In this document: in pieces, positions 14,454-23,725 of the stretch
Position numbering within the stretch: position 1 is the first letter of the stretch
Layout: every line of letters starts with the position of its first letter
From: Peptostreptococcaceae bacterium
GTDB taxonomy: Bacteria > Bacillota_A > Clostridia > Peptostreptococcales > Acidaminobacteraceae
Length of the DNA: 35,415 bases
Assembly: GCA_013619035.1 (NCBI GenBank)
Contig: JABXKX010000436.1
Span: 1-35,415 of the forward strand
Reading direction: 5' to 3'
Notes under the pieces: model-generated
Database searches by the model: none
Seen by the model: only the letters and a program-made list of their open reading frames with translations
What the model was told of the DNA's origin: nothing
Translations under genes and position numbers: made by a program

Positions 14454-16334
14454 TCATAAACCTAATTTCCTGAGTGTCTTTTCTGTTGGTACCCCAGAAG
14501 CATCCCAACCTCTACATTTATAGAATTGGTTCTTTAATGACTCTAACGGTACCTTTGCTTGAGGATTACCATGCTGCGGTTCGTTTTTTAATCTAGATGG
14601 TAAATCATCATCAGAAGCTTTAAGACCTCTTTTGATATTCACGAGTCTTTCTAGGTTAAAACCTCTTTCTCCTATGGTTTTAAACCGTCCTATATCCATT
14701 TTCATACCCGTTACATACCCTAAAGCTTTACTATGAGGAATCATCGGCAAATGAATTGGTAAACTCTTTTCTTTAGAATAATTCAGTCTTTTAATTGTAA
14801 AAGCAGTAATAGGTGCCGTTAATAGTTTGTTGGCTGTTTGTGTGAAAAAACTATTCGGTTTCATGATAATACTAGGTGGTAACATCGGTTGAAGTGTAAA
14901 TAAACACAAACCCGAAGCAGAACAGACTTCTAATAAATCTTGACTAAATATCGTAAATTCTGCTTTATTGGTCTCCTTATGAGGATTCATATTCATACTT
15001 AAACCTTCAAATAACACAATATAACCAGCATTTAAATGACACCCTCCTCTATTTGAGACGGCATAACCTAATCCTTGACCAACAGCACCTCTTGGCTCAT
15101 AAGCTGATAATTCCATGCCTTTAGAATGTATCGCAAATTCTTTCCCACCGTATTTTTCTGAAAGGAATCTTACACCTTCTGAAAGATCTTTACCAATACC
15201 TCTTTTATAAGCAATGTCATTTAGTGTCTCTGATATATTATCTATTTTACCAAATTCTAAACCATTGTCCCAAAGACCCTTTTCATTGAGTTCCATTGCA
15301 AAGGCAATAACACCAGCAGCACTAATGGAATCCATACCCAGTTGATCGAGTTCTAAGTTCCACTTCAGAATAGATTCTATATCATCATTTAGAATATTTG
15401 CTCCAAATAAACCTAACGTCTCTAATTCCGGTCCCTTTACGACTTTACCATCAATCTCAACTTGTCTACCACATTGTATTGGACAGGTGATACAGCCTTT
15501 ATTTTTAACCAAGTGATTTTCAGCCAAGTATTCTCCAGAGATCTTGTTAAAGCCCGAAAATCGTCCTTCATTAAAGTTCTTTGTTGCTAGAATATTATTA
15601 TGATGCATCACGCTTAAAAGTCCTGCGGTACCATATTTCGGGAGCTGAGTACCTGTTAGAGGATGTTTTCTAATAGTTTTAATCCAACTTTTGTAGAAGT
15701 CTTTTGTTTTTTCATGTGATACGGGTGTCTTGTTGGTACCAAAACTTGAAATACCTTTTAAGTTCTTATACCCAAAAACAGCACCAATACCACCACGACC
15801 TGCAGTTCTTTCTTGAGAAAATAATCCAGCAAATTTCACTGAATTTTCACCAGCGGGTCCAATAACCAATTTACCACTCTTTTTAGGCATATTTTCTTGA
15901 GTTTCTTCGACTGAAAGTCCCCATAATCCATTGGCTTCATGGAATACGATTTCATCATTTATCTCTATCCAAACTTTCTTTTCCGATTGCCCTCTTATGA
16001 TCAATGCATCATAACCTGCTTTTTTGAGCATCAAACCAAAATTACCTCCGCAGTTAGAGGATGTAATTAAGTTGGTAAGCGGTGAAATTGTTGAGACATT
16101 GAATCGACTGGAGGCTGGTGCACCCGTATTGGTGAAGGGTCCTGTTGAAATGACAACAATGTTATCCTCAGAAAAAGGTTTTACATTCGGGGCTAATTGA
16201 TCGTAGATTATCTTAGCAGCCATAATCTTACCACCTAAATATTTTTTTCTATCCTCATCTGTCCATGGATATAATTCTGTTGTTTGATCTGACAAATTGA
16301 CACTTAATACTTTTCCTTCATAACCACCTAGCAT
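14454..16334 (-). CDS. aor: Tungsten-type aldehyde:ferredoxin oxidoreductase
   Basis: A 626-aa enzyme of the AOR family that oxidises aldehydes to acids and reduces ferredoxin. The [4Fe-4S] ligands are C281, C284, C288 (CITCPIQC) and C477 (SASGLCLF), matching Pyrococcus AOR (288, 291, 295, 494). The pterin-binding blocks TSSNCGGNFG and TAGRGGIGAVFGYKNLK are present, as are GPELETLG and NRGGCHLNAG, which hold the catalytic Glu and His. Length is normal. The ATG at 16334 follows TAGGAGG. It lies 14 bp after the TetR gene in the minus-strand operon, next to a MoaD-like gene. Its substrate is not evident; the operon's transketolase and aminotransferase can both generate aldehydes. Reduced ferredoxin could feed the Mbx-like complex. 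Confidence 0.95.
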   Translation of the reverse strand: MLGGYEGKVLSVNLSDQTTELYPWTDEDRKKYLGGKIMAAKIIYDQLAPNVKPFSEDNIVVISTGPFTNTGAPASSRFNVSTISPLTNLITSSNCGGNFGLMLKKAGYDALIIRGQSEKKVWIEINDEIVFHEANGLWGLSVEETQENMPKKSGKLVIGPAGENSVKFAGLFSQERTAGRGGIGAVFGYKNLKGISSFGTNKTPVSHEKTKDFYKSWIKTIRKHPLTGTQLPKYGTAGLLSVMHHNNILATKNFNEGRFSGFNKISGEYLAENHLVKNKGCITCPIQCGRQVEIDGKVVKGPELETLGLFGANILNDDIESILKWNLELDQLGMDSISAAGVIAFAMELNEKGLWDNGLEFGKIDNISETLNDIAYKRGIGKDLSEGVRFLSEKYGGKEFAIHSKGMELSAYEPRGAVGQGLGYAVSNRGGCHLNAGYIVLFEGLSMNMNPHKETNKAEFTIFSQDLLEVCSASGLCLFTLQPMLPPSIIMKPNSFFTQTANKLLTAPITAFTIKRLNYSKEKSLPIHLPMIPHSKALGYVTGMKMDIGRFKTIGERGFNLERLVNIKRGLKASDDDLPSRLKNEPQHGNPQAKVPLESLKNQFYKCRGWDASGVPTEKTLRKLGL

Positions 16335-16348
16335 AAAACCTCCTAATA

Positions 16349-17014
16349 TTATGGCTGAATCGCCTTTCTCAATATTTTGACAATTTCATTTATCTGTTCT
16401 TTTTCATTCTCATAAAGACGATCCCCTAAGAACAATTTCATACGTTGTTTGTAATAGGCAGATGTGAATGAAAATTGATACATCATAATCAAGTTGTCCA
16501 CTAAAAAGCTTAACATACCAGTATCTATAGCCTTGTCCATCTCATGTTTCGCTTTTGCATTTTCAATCACATCTTGATATAAGTTTTTTGTGATACTTTC
16601 AAGTCTTTTAGAGACTTTTCCTGATAAATTTGATAAACTTTGAGTCGAAAAATCAAGGTAAATCTGATTCATTTCGGGATATGAAACAGCATAATCGTGT
16701 GCTCTATAAAATAAGGTTTCTATAATTTCAAAAATATCTCTATCCACATCTATATCTTTTATTGCCAATTCTAAAACAGAAAACAATCGTTCTACAACTG
16801 TTAAAAACAGATCTTCTTTTGACTCAAAATAAGAGTACATTGCACCAATACTAATTTTAGCATGTTTAGCAACCTTGTTGATGCTGGTGCCATTAAATCC
16901 ATTCTGAGCAAATTCTTCTATCGCTGCTGTTAAGACCTGTTCTCTTTTTTCTTCTGTGATAACTTCAAATCTATCTTTGTAAAATTTTTTTTGTTCTATT
17001 TTTCGCTCTGTCAT
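16349..17014 (-). CDS. TetR-family repressor, probable regulator of the operon
   Basis: A 221-aa TetR/AcrR-type regulator. The N-terminal HTH runs over about residues 22-66 with the signature GTSINKVAKHAKISIGAMYSYF followed by SKEDLF. The rest is a helical ligand-binding domain without a recognised pocket motif. It is encoded inside the 11-gene operon, between the flavoprotein and AOR genes (10 and 14 bp gaps). Two 18-bp dyads in the operon promoter (24496-24513 and 24560-24577) have the size and form of TetR operators, so autoregulation of the whole operon is likely. The inducer is presumably the pathway substrate. Confidence 0.92.
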   Translation of the reverse strand: MTERKIEQKKFYKDRFEVITEEKREQVLTAAIEEFAQNGFNGTSINKVAKHAKISIGAMYSYFESKEDLFLTVVERLFSVLELAIKDIDVDRDIFEIIETLFYRAHDYAVSYPEMNQIYLDFSTQSLSNLSGKVSKRLESITKNLYQDVIENAKAKHEMDKAIDTGMLSFLVDNLIMMYQFSFTSAYYKQRMKLFLGDRLYENEKEQINEIVKILRKAIQP

Positions 17015-17024
17015 TTTGCCTCCA

Positions 17025-19277
17025 CTACAATGTCCGTCCTACCTTATACCCTGCCTTTACAGCTTCTAATACTCTACCAGGTGCAAATGAATCACCGATG
17101 TTATAAACAGACTTAGCTGTTTTATGTTTCTTTAATTGTTCATAAAGCGTTTCATTAGCACTTGCTCCAGTTGCCAATATGACAAGATCGGCTTCTATTC
17201 TTTCTTCTTTATTAGCCTCTTTGATCGTCTTCTTAAAAGGATTGATTATATTTTCGGATAACAACGGCGTCCAAGTTTGAGTTGGATCAGGAACTGTTTT
17301 GGAATAATTTCTCGATAATACTATCTGTTTGTCCTCAATAGATTTTAACTGAGTACAATTAAGTATTTTAACACCAGCTTCATTAAGATGATGTATCATA
17401 AAATGTCTATTGGATGTACATGTTTTGGGCATCAAATAAGGACCCATTTCTACTAATGTTGTTTTTTTCTTAAACTCATAAGATAGTAAATGTGCTATTT
17501 CACACCCTACATCCGAGCCACCAATAACAACATAATCAGAGTAATCTGCATACTTATCTTTATTGTCTAAAAAATCAATAGCTGTAATAACATGTTTTTT
17601 CTGAACACCTTCTATCGGTGGTATGATTGGTTTAGTACCAGTACTTGTTATAATGATATCATATCCAACAGATTTTAGCATGGTTTCATCTGCTATTGTC
17701 TCGAACAGTACTTTCACATTATAGTGTTCCAACTGATGATTTAAATATTCAATATAATTTAGAATTTCATATTTCACTTTAGGAATACCACCCGTTAATA
17801 ACATGCCTCCAGCTTTTTCTTTGTTATCAATAAGTGTCACATCATGACCTCTTCTTTTGAGGGTTACTGCTGCTGTTACACCACAAGGACCAGCACCAAT
17901 AACCGCTATTTTCTTAGCTGTGTTTACTTCAGGTAATTCTTCTGAATACACATCTTCAAAGGCCGTTCTTGGATTAACTGCACAATGTGGATGACCCCCT
18001 ATAGCCAATTGGCCTAAACACCCTTCATGATCTCCAATACAGGGTTTAATCTCATTCACACGTTCTGCATAAACCTTATTAACCCAGTCAGGATCAGCGA
18101 GTAGTGGTCTGGATAACATAACCATATCACATCTTTGACTTCTTAAAGCCAGTTCCGCTAAGTCTGGATTACCGAGTTTACCAACACCTACTATAGGCAC
18201 TTTTATGCCTACATTTGAAAGGATGTTTTCCGAATCAAAATAATCCTTAACCAATTCAGCAACTTCCAAGAATGTTCCAGGCGGCATACCATTAGGTGGA
18301 TGTGGTAACCACCAGTTTTCATAACCACCCAAATCCACATCAAACATATCCACACCAGCGTTTACTAGATTCTTCATATAATCTAATGTCATTTCAACAG
18401 AACGTTCCTTATGAAGACTCTTTAAAACCTTCTCAGTAGAGAGCCGTTCTTGATAAGTCGCTTGTAATGCCAATGATAAATCTATTCTATAGTAGATTGG
18501 ATAATATGGACCGACTCTTTTACGAATGGCTTTTATCATATCTATTCCAAAGTTTTGATAATATTTATAACGACCAAGTTTTCTATTGTTATAGGCTGTA
18601 TCTGTCATTTGTTCTATCAAATAACCAGAATGACCATGCAAATAAACACCATCAATGTTTAAAGCTTTACAATCCGCTGCTGCTTGAGCTGTTTTTTTGA
18701 TAATCTTTTTACACTTACTATCCGATATTGGACGACATGGAATTTCAGGTATATACCAATTTTTTTGCCATGAAGACGAAATTGGTAATTTCATTTTTTT
18801 TGTTAAACACTCAGGATTACCAACCCGTCCCATACCAGGTGCTAACTGAACAAAGAATTTAGCACCATAAGCATGACAGCCTTCTGCAATGGTTCGCCAA
18901 CCTGAATAAGTCGAACGATGTGTATCCAGTCTTGGGAAAATCCCTGTCGCATCGGTATCACCATAAGAAGGATCATCATCAACACTGACAGGAATCATAC
19001 CGCTGGTAATAAGACCCACACCGCCTTTGGCACGTTCTAAATAATAACTGATCATTTTTTGACTGGGTTTACCCATTTCATCAGCCATATTCACATTACC
19101 CATCGGACCCATAATCACACGGTTTTTAAGTTTTATTTTATTGACATAAATCGACTCAAATAAGGCTGTATGAGGCTTTAAATCATCTGTAATTCTACCG
19201 AGCTCCAATAGAGCATCATCTTCAAACCACGTTGAAAAACCATCGACTATTTTCTGAATTTTATCTTCATAGTTCAT
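17025..19277 (-). CDS. Old-Yellow-type NADH:flavin oxidoreductase / enoate reductase-like protein
   Basis: A 750-aa multi-domain flavoprotein of the 2,4-dienoyl-CoA reductase/BaiCD family: an FMN TIM barrel (about 35-405), a cluster segment and an FAD/NAD(P) part with GAGPCG at 461-466. It is longer than the usual 640-680 residues because of an N-terminal extension of about 35 residues and insertions. The [4Fe-4S] ligands normally read CIGC-x3-C; here the segment is CIGDHEGC, so the second Cys is Asp (C413, D416, C420, C432). The barrel motif HGHSGYLIEQ is kept, but the NRRTDxYGG block is altered. It probably reduces an activated C=C bond with NAD(P)H. Start ATG 19277 overlaps the VOC gene by 11 bp. 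Confidence 0.9.
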   Translation of the reverse strand: MNYEDKIQKIVDGFSTWFEDDALLELGRITDDLKPHTALFESIYVNKIKLKNRVIMGPMGNVNMADEMGKPSQKMISYYLERAKGGVGLITSGMIPVSVDDDPSYGDTDATGIFPRLDTHRSTYSGWRTIAEGCHAYGAKFFVQLAPGMGRVGNPECLTKKMKLPISSSWQKNWYIPEIPCRPISDSKCKKIIKKTAQAAADCKALNIDGVYLHGHSGYLIEQMTDTAYNNRKLGRYKYYQNFGIDMIKAIRKRVGPYYPIYYRIDLSLALQATYQERLSTEKVLKSLHKERSVEMTLDYMKNLVNAGVDMFDVDLGGYENWWLPHPPNGMPPGTFLEVAELVKDYFDSENILSNVGIKVPIVGVGKLGNPDLAELALRSQRCDMVMLSRPLLADPDWVNKVYAERVNEIKPCIGDHEGCLGQLAIGGHPHCAVNPRTAFEDVYSEELPEVNTAKKIAVIGAGPCGVTAAVTLKRRGHDVTLIDNKEKAGGMLLTGGIPKVKYEILNYIEYLNHQLEHYNVKVLFETIADETMLKSVGYDIIITSTGTKPIIPPIEGVQKKHVITAIDFLDNKDKYADYSDYVVIGGSDVGCEIAHLLSYEFKKKTTLVEMGPYLMPKTCTSNRHFMIHHLNEAGVKILNCTQLKSIEDKQIVLSRNYSKTVPDPTQTWTPLLSENIINPFKKTIKEANKEERIEADLVILATGASANETLYEQLKKHKTAKSVYNIGDSFAPGRVLEAVKAGYKVGRTL

Positions 19278-19794
19278 TAACTTGCTCCTTGTAGTAATTT
19301 TTGAAATTGGTTTTTTTCATCACAGAGCCTGCTATGCCCCCAAGAACTCTAATGATAAAATAATTCATTTTTAAATCAATCAACTCTATTAGATTGCCAT
19401 CTGGATCCTTTAAAAACACCCAGTGATTGCCATCTGTAATTTGAGGTTCTATCACAAAATTCATATGTTGCTTATGTATTTTATACCACTTTGGTACGTT
19501 TTTTACATCCAATGTAAAATGTGATGGTCCAGGTATATTCCATTCATGAAGCCTACTACTTCTTTTATTAGAGAACTCAAAGATTTCAATGACATGCCCC
19601 TTGGGTGCTCTTAGAAAGCCCAGTCGCACACTGGAATCTTCAACTTGATACAAAGGCCATAATGTTTTAACCAATTTTTTCTCGAGAACCTGCTCACTGA
19701 TCAACTTGAATCCAAAATTATCATGATACCACTTCACAGACTTTTCAAAATCTGATACCGTTACGCCCACATGGCTTACTGATTTTATCTTCAT
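19267..19794 (-). CDS. VOC-superfamily (glyoxalase-like) protein
   Basis: A 175-aa protein with two beta-alpha-beta-beta-beta units of the vicinal oxygen chelate fold. The start HVGVTVSDFEKSVKWYHDNFGF is typical, and His8, the Glu of HVIEIFEF, the His of GPSHFTLDV and the Glu of DPDGNLIELIDL are candidate metal ligands. About 30 residues after the fold form a basic tail (residues 145-175) whose coding overlaps the flavoprotein gene. VOC proteins include lyases, isomerases, epimerases and dioxygenases; an anaerobic setting argues against a dioxygenase. Methylmalonyl-CoA epimerase is a possibility but no CoA genes are near. Substrate unknown. Confidence 0.82.
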   Translation of the reverse strand: MKIKSVSHVGVTVSDFEKSVKWYHDNFGFKLISEQVLEKKLVKTLWPLYQVEDSSVRLGFLRAPKGHVIEIFEFSNKRSSRLHEWNIPGPSHFTLDVKNVPKWYKIHKQHMNFVIEPQITDGNHWVFLKDPDGNLIELIDLKMNYFIIRVLGGIAGSVMKKTNFKNYYKEQVNEL

Positions 19795-19803
19795 ACGTCA
19801 CCC

Positions 19804-20586
19804 CTACTTTGCATATCCCCCAACTATGGTCATATAATCGCCTAGTTGTGCACCAAATTCTGGTGCGCCTTCCATCACTAATTTACCTTTTATGGTGGAT
19901 TCAATCATGTCATCTATTTCCATTAAGATCCCCAAAGCACTCTCAGTTGAATCAAATCGCATTGTAAAAAATGGCTTCGATCTTTTATAAATACCTCTAG
20001 AGGCTTTTGAGTTACCCGCTTTAATTCTTAAGAAGGCTGATAATTCTTCATCATTTTCTACGGTCCAAGCGTACACTCTATCTGGACTTTTTTTGACCCA
20101 TTTAGAAATCTCTGGATGTCCAACTTTATTGAGTTGACTGATACCTGATGACAACAAATAAAAATACAACCTAACCAATAACTTCTTCTCTTTTTCTTCT
20201 GGAGGTGGTGTATTCAGTCCCAATAAATTGGCCATCTTCATCAATCCACCCAATGAAGCCATTAACAGTTTAAGATGTCTGATACCTTTGATCTTAGGTA
20301 GTTTTTTACTCGTCCCTTTAAAGAATCCATTAAAGAGTTCAATACTCTTAAACTCAAGCTCTAATGTCGGCGCTTCGATTACACCTTTTACAACTGTTAT
20401 ACTGCCTTCTTCAATTTCATAATGTGTACCGACTTTGCCCTCTTCATATAATGCACTGATTTGAAGCGTTCCAGTGAGTTTAGAGAATTTATTAGAAAGT
20501 TTTTCATCATCTTCTACGATAACTTTTAACAAAGGCAATACGGCATTTAAAAAGATAATATTTGCATAGCGTTCTTGATTGTCCAT
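19804..20586 (-). CDS. SCP2-like (sterol-carrier) protein, paralogue B
   Basis: A 260-aa soluble protein. The start ATG at 20586 follows GAGGTG in the end of the transketolase C gene; longer in-frame starts would lie inside that gene. The pattern APTLELEFKSIELFNGFFKG and the C-terminal KGKLVMEG block resemble SCP2-type lipid-binding domains, and the same pattern is seen in the operon's first gene (24478), so the two look like divergent paralogues. There is no catalytic motif or membrane segment. SCP2-like proteins hold hydrophobic ligands, which suggests that the operon handles a lipid-like substrate, or that the pair bind an enzyme-linked intermediate. The family call is from pattern only. 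Confidence 0.6.
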   Translation of the reverse strand: MDNQERYANIIFLNAVLPLLKVIVEDDEKLSNKFSKLTGTLQISALYEEGKVGTHYEIEEGSITVVKGVIEAPTLELEFKSIELFNGFFKGTSKKLPKIKGIRHLKLLMASLGGLMKMANLLGLNTPPPEEKEKKLLVRLYFYLLSSGISQLNKVGHPEISKWVKKSPDRVYAWTVENDEELSAFLRIKAGNSKASRGIYKRSKPFFTMRFDSTESALGILMEIDDMIESTIKGKLVMEGAPEFGAQLGDYMTIVGGYAK

Positions 20587-20587
20587 A

Positions 20588-21595
20588 CTACACCTCATCT
20601 TCCCAATCATCATCTTCTTCAAAATCTTTGCCCATAATCTCTCTAACGGTATCCAATATGCCAATTGTATCGATGCCATAATGGTTCATCAAATCTTCAT
20701 GTAGACCTATAATTGAATACGTATCTGGTATGCCAAGTCTTTTAAAACCACAGGCTTTACCACCTTCTGCAATCACTTCAGAAACCGCACTACCCAAACC
20801 ACCGTAAATATTATGATCCTCTACAGTAATAATTCTTCTGGTTTCATGAACAGCTTTCATGATGGCTTCATTATCTAATGGTTTTATGGTATGCATATTC
20901 AACACTCTAATTTTTAAACCATCAGTTGCTTCCAATATTTTAGCTGCTTCTACGGCCTGATAAACACATGAACCACAGGCAATAATGGTTAAGTCAGTAC
21001 CTTCTCTTAGTTCGATAGCTTTTCCGATTTCAAAATCATAATCTCCTGACTCATATAATTTTTGATCAAATCCTCTGTTAATTCTGATATACATTGGTCC
21101 TTCGGTATGATAAGCAGCATGTACAGCTTTTGCAGTTTCTGTACCATCAGCTGGTACCATAACAGTTAAGTTAGCCATCGTTCTCATGATGCCAATATCT
21201 TCAGTACAGTGATGCGTTGAACCGGCTTGACCAAAAGATAATCCTGCATGTGTTGCAATCATCTTTACATTTAGATTTTGATAACAGATATCTGTATGAA
21301 CTTGATCGAGTGCTCTCATCGAAGTAAACACCGCAAACGTTGATACAAAAGGTGTTAAACCAGCGGTTGCCATGCCAGCAGCAACACCAAATAAATTTTG
21401 TTCTGCAATACCCATATTAAAAAATCTTTCGGGATAATGATCCGCTAAAATACCTATTTTTGTTGATTTTGCTAAATCTGCTGTTAATCCAACTAAATCC
21501 TCATGTTCTTTCGCTAACTCAACCAATGTCTTTCCATAAACTTCTGCTGTTGATAAATTGGTTGTATCAAATACGGTATATGTTAATCCAGCCAT
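20588..21595 (-). CDS. Transketolase, C-terminal subunit
   Basis: A 335-aa second half of a split transketolase. It has the pyrimidine-binding part with the catalytic glutamate in GIAEQNLFGVAAGMATAG, the HAGLSFGQAGSTHHCTEDIGIMR loop, and the C-terminal transketolase domain (IRVLNMHTIKPLD onward). It follows the N-terminal subunit gene after 2 bp with a GGAG site. The last residues are very acidic (EEDDDWEDEV). Together the two subunits form one TPP enzyme that moves a two-carbon ketol group. Split forms occur in archaea and many Firmicutes, both in pentose metabolism and in dedicated catabolic operons, as here. The donor and acceptor are not evident. Confidence 0.93.
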   Translation of the reverse strand: MAGLTYTVFDTTNLSTAEVYGKTLVELAKEHEDLVGLTADLAKSTKIGILADHYPERFFNMGIAEQNLFGVAAGMATAGLTPFVSTFAVFTSMRALDQVHTDICYQNLNVKMIATHAGLSFGQAGSTHHCTEDIGIMRTMANLTVMVPADGTETAKAVHAAYHTEGPMYIRINRGFDQKLYESGDYDFEIGKAIELREGTDLTIIACGSCVYQAVEAAKILEATDGLKIRVLNMHTIKPLDNEAIMKAVHETRRIITVEDHNIYGGLGSAVSEVIAEGGKACGFKRLGIPDTYSIIGLHEDLMNHYGIDTIGILDTVREIMGKDFEEDDDWEDEV

Positions 21596-21597
21596 CT

Positions 21598-22452
21598 TTA
21601 TGCTCCTTTCATTCTTGTTTCATAATGTGCATCCAAACTAGTTTGTGCTTCTTTTAGTTTATCTGCATCCAACCCACCATAATGCCATCTATAATTATCT
21701 TCCATAAAATGAACGCCACATCCTTTTGTTGTATGGGCAATAATCACAACTGGCTTTTCTTTAAATGCTTTAGCGGTTGAAAGTGCTCCATCGATTGCTG
21801 TGATGTTGTTGCCGTCAATTTCTAATACTTCAAATCCAAAAGCACGCCATTTATCAGCAAATGGTTCTAGTTGCATGATGTCTTCTGTTTTACCATCCAT
21901 CATACATTTATTTCTATCAACAATCGTAATTAAATTGGTGGCTTTGTAATGCGAGATTGCCATGGCAGCTTCCCAAATAACACCCTCATCACATTCCCCA
22001 TCACCAATCAAACAATAGGTCATATACTTTTTACCAGTTACTCGAGCTGCCAAAGCCATACCAAGAGCAATCGGCAAGCCATGTCCCAAGGAACCCGTTG
22101 AAGCGTCCACACCAGGTACTTTTGTAGAATCCAAATGCATTCCAAGTGGAGAGCCCGTATGGTTGTATTCTTTTAATAACTCTTTATCAAAATAACCTTT
22201 ATCCGCTAAAACGGGTGCAAATCCAACACCACAATGCCCTTTACTTAATATGAATCGATCGCGATCTTCCCATTTAGGTTTTTTCGGATCAACCGTCATA
22301 TGTTTATGAAACAAGACAGTCATGATGTCCATAGAACTTAATGAGCCACCAACATGGCCACTACCTGCCCAAACAATTGTATTCAAACACAAATGTCTTA
22401 ACTCATGTGCTTTATTCTCTAAATTAATTAATACTTCTTTATGTAAAGCCAT
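21598..22452 (-). CDS. Transketolase, N-terminal (TPP-binding) subunit
   Basis: A 284-aa first half of a split transketolase. The TPP/Mg motif is GDGECDEGVIWEAAMAISHYK with the closing VDRNKC. GHVGGSLSSMDI carries the conserved His near the N-terminus and SLGHGLPIALGMALA lies before the TPP motif. The start follows ATAGGAGG. It sits 9 bp after the aminotransferase gene and 2 bp before the C-terminal subunit, so production of the pair is coupled. A partner with an aminotransferase and an aldehyde oxidoreductase in one operon suggests that an aminated or aldehyde product of ketol cleavage is processed further; this is inference. Confidence 0.94.
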   Translation of the reverse strand: MALHKEVLINLENKAHELRHLCLNTIVWAGSGHVGGSLSSMDIMTVLFHKHMTVDPKKPKWEDRDRFILSKGHCGVGFAPVLADKGYFDKELLKEYNHTGSPLGMHLDSTKVPGVDASTGSLGHGLPIALGMALAARVTGKKYMTYCLIGDGECDEGVIWEAAMAISHYKATNLITIVDRNKCMMDGKTEDIMQLEPFADKWRAFGFEVLEIDGNNITAIDGALSTAKAFKEKPVVIIAHTTKGCGVHFMEDNYRWHYGGLDADKLKEAQTSLDAHYETRMKGA

Positions 22453-22461
22453 TTCTACCTC

Positions 22462-23715
22462 CTATAATTCTGGGTGATTTGATCTAACAACCTTAAAAGC
22501 TTCTTCAGCGACTTCATGTGTAAACTTTACATCGTCTTCAGTCATGGCACAGTTCATAAATTGGTTATGATGGTTGGTAAAGAAAACACCTCTTTTAACA
22601 CATTCAGAAACCCATTCTTGGTGAAGCATAAAAGAATCATCATTTGTTATTCTCATAAACCACATAGATGGATGTCCTGAAATCTTTAAATCAAATCCAT
22701 GTTTTTTACCTGATGTCACCAATCCATCTTGAAGCTTTGTACCTAATTTAAATAGATATTCAGGCGCATTCAATCGATCCAATTTATCAATACACGCTTT
22801 GCCTGCAGCAAATGGTACCGCTGACATCCAGTAACTTCCTGTATACATTACAGAAGATGCAGCATCTCTAAATTTTTCAGAGCCACAAATCGCAGAAAAG
22901 TTCCATCCATTACCCAATGCCTTACAGAAACACATCAAATCTGCTTCAAATCCAAAATAATGATCCGATCCTTTCATATCCAATCTAAAACCACAACGCA
23001 CGTCATCAATCACTAAAACAATATTATGATCTGTACAGAGTTTTCGAACTTTCTTCCAATAGCCTTTAGCAGGCATCTGATTGTCTTCAAAAACAGGATG
23101 ATGATAAGGTGTTGAGATAAAACAGGCAATGTCATCTTTATTCGTTAATATCACCTTTTCAAGTTGATCAATGTCATTCCAATCCACATAGATATTGTTT
23201 GTTACATCTTCTTCTACAATGCCTGGGTGACCAATTTTTTGAGTCCACGGTGCAACACCATGATAACCACCTTTGACCATGATTGTTTTTTTCTTCCCTG
23301 TAGCAGCTTTAGCAATCATTAATGCAAAACTGGTTACATCACCACCATTTTTAGCAAAGAATGCCCAATCAGCCATTTCCACAGTATCTACTAATTTCTC
23401 CGCCATTTCTACCATCGCAAATGATGGAGATGTCACACAGTTTCCTTTTTCCATCTGTTGTTTAACTGCTGTATCCACATCTGGATCATTATACCCTAAG
23501 ATATTAGGACCATAAGCACACATATAATCAATAAAACGATTTCCATCAACATCCCAGAAATAAGGACCTTTTGCATGTGTTGAAAAGAACGGGAAAGCAT
23601 CTACTGGAATAAAACAACTTTCAGCAGGACCTAAATGTCCATAAACACCAGTTGGTATTACTTTTAATGCACGACTAAATAATTCGCCACTTTTTTGATA
23701 ATTATTAGTTTTCAT
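22462..23715 (-). CDS. Class III aminotransferase (glutamate-1-semialdehyde aminomutase-like)
   Basis: A 417-aa PLP enzyme of fold type I, class III. The Schiff-base lysine is K265 in CFCKALGNGW, and the Asp that holds the pyridine nitrogen is in VIDDVRCGFR (about D237-D238). The usual NSGAEA block reads AKNGGDVTSFALMIAK. The ATG at 23715 is chosen because AGGGGG lies upstream; an in-frame start at 23751 would lie in the previous gene. Sequence style is closest to glutamate-1-semialdehyde aminomutase, but no heme genes are here, and the operon context fits a dedicated transaminase that makes or uses a primary-amine/aldehyde pair. Substrate is not known. Confidence 0.9.
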   Translation of the reverse strand: MKTNNYQKSGELFSRALKVIPTGVYGHLGPAESCFIPVDAFPFFSTHAKGPYFWDVDGNRFIDYMCAYGPNILGYNDPDVDTAVKQQMEKGNCVTSPSFAMVEMAEKLVDTVEMADWAFFAKNGGDVTSFALMIAKAATGKKKTIMVKGGYHGVAPWTQKIGHPGIVEEDVTNNIYVDWNDIDQLEKVILTNKDDIACFISTPYHHPVFEDNQMPAKGYWKKVRKLCTDHNIVLVIDDVRCGFRLDMKGSDHYFGFEADLMCFCKALGNGWNFSAICGSEKFRDAASSVMYTGSYWMSAVPFAAGKACIDKLDRLNAPEYLFKLGTKLQDGLVTSGKKHGFDLKISGHPSMWFMRITNDDSFMLHQEWVSECVKRGVFFTNHHNQFMNCAMTEDDVKFTHEVAEEAFKVVRSNHPEL

Positions 23716-23725
23716 CTTTATCCCC

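Noticed and set aside
22462..23715. Heme biosynthesis HemL (glutamate-1-semialdehyde aminomutase)
   Set aside because: No other heme genes are nearby, conserved blocks differ, and the gene is within an operon of unrelated catabolic-type enzymes.
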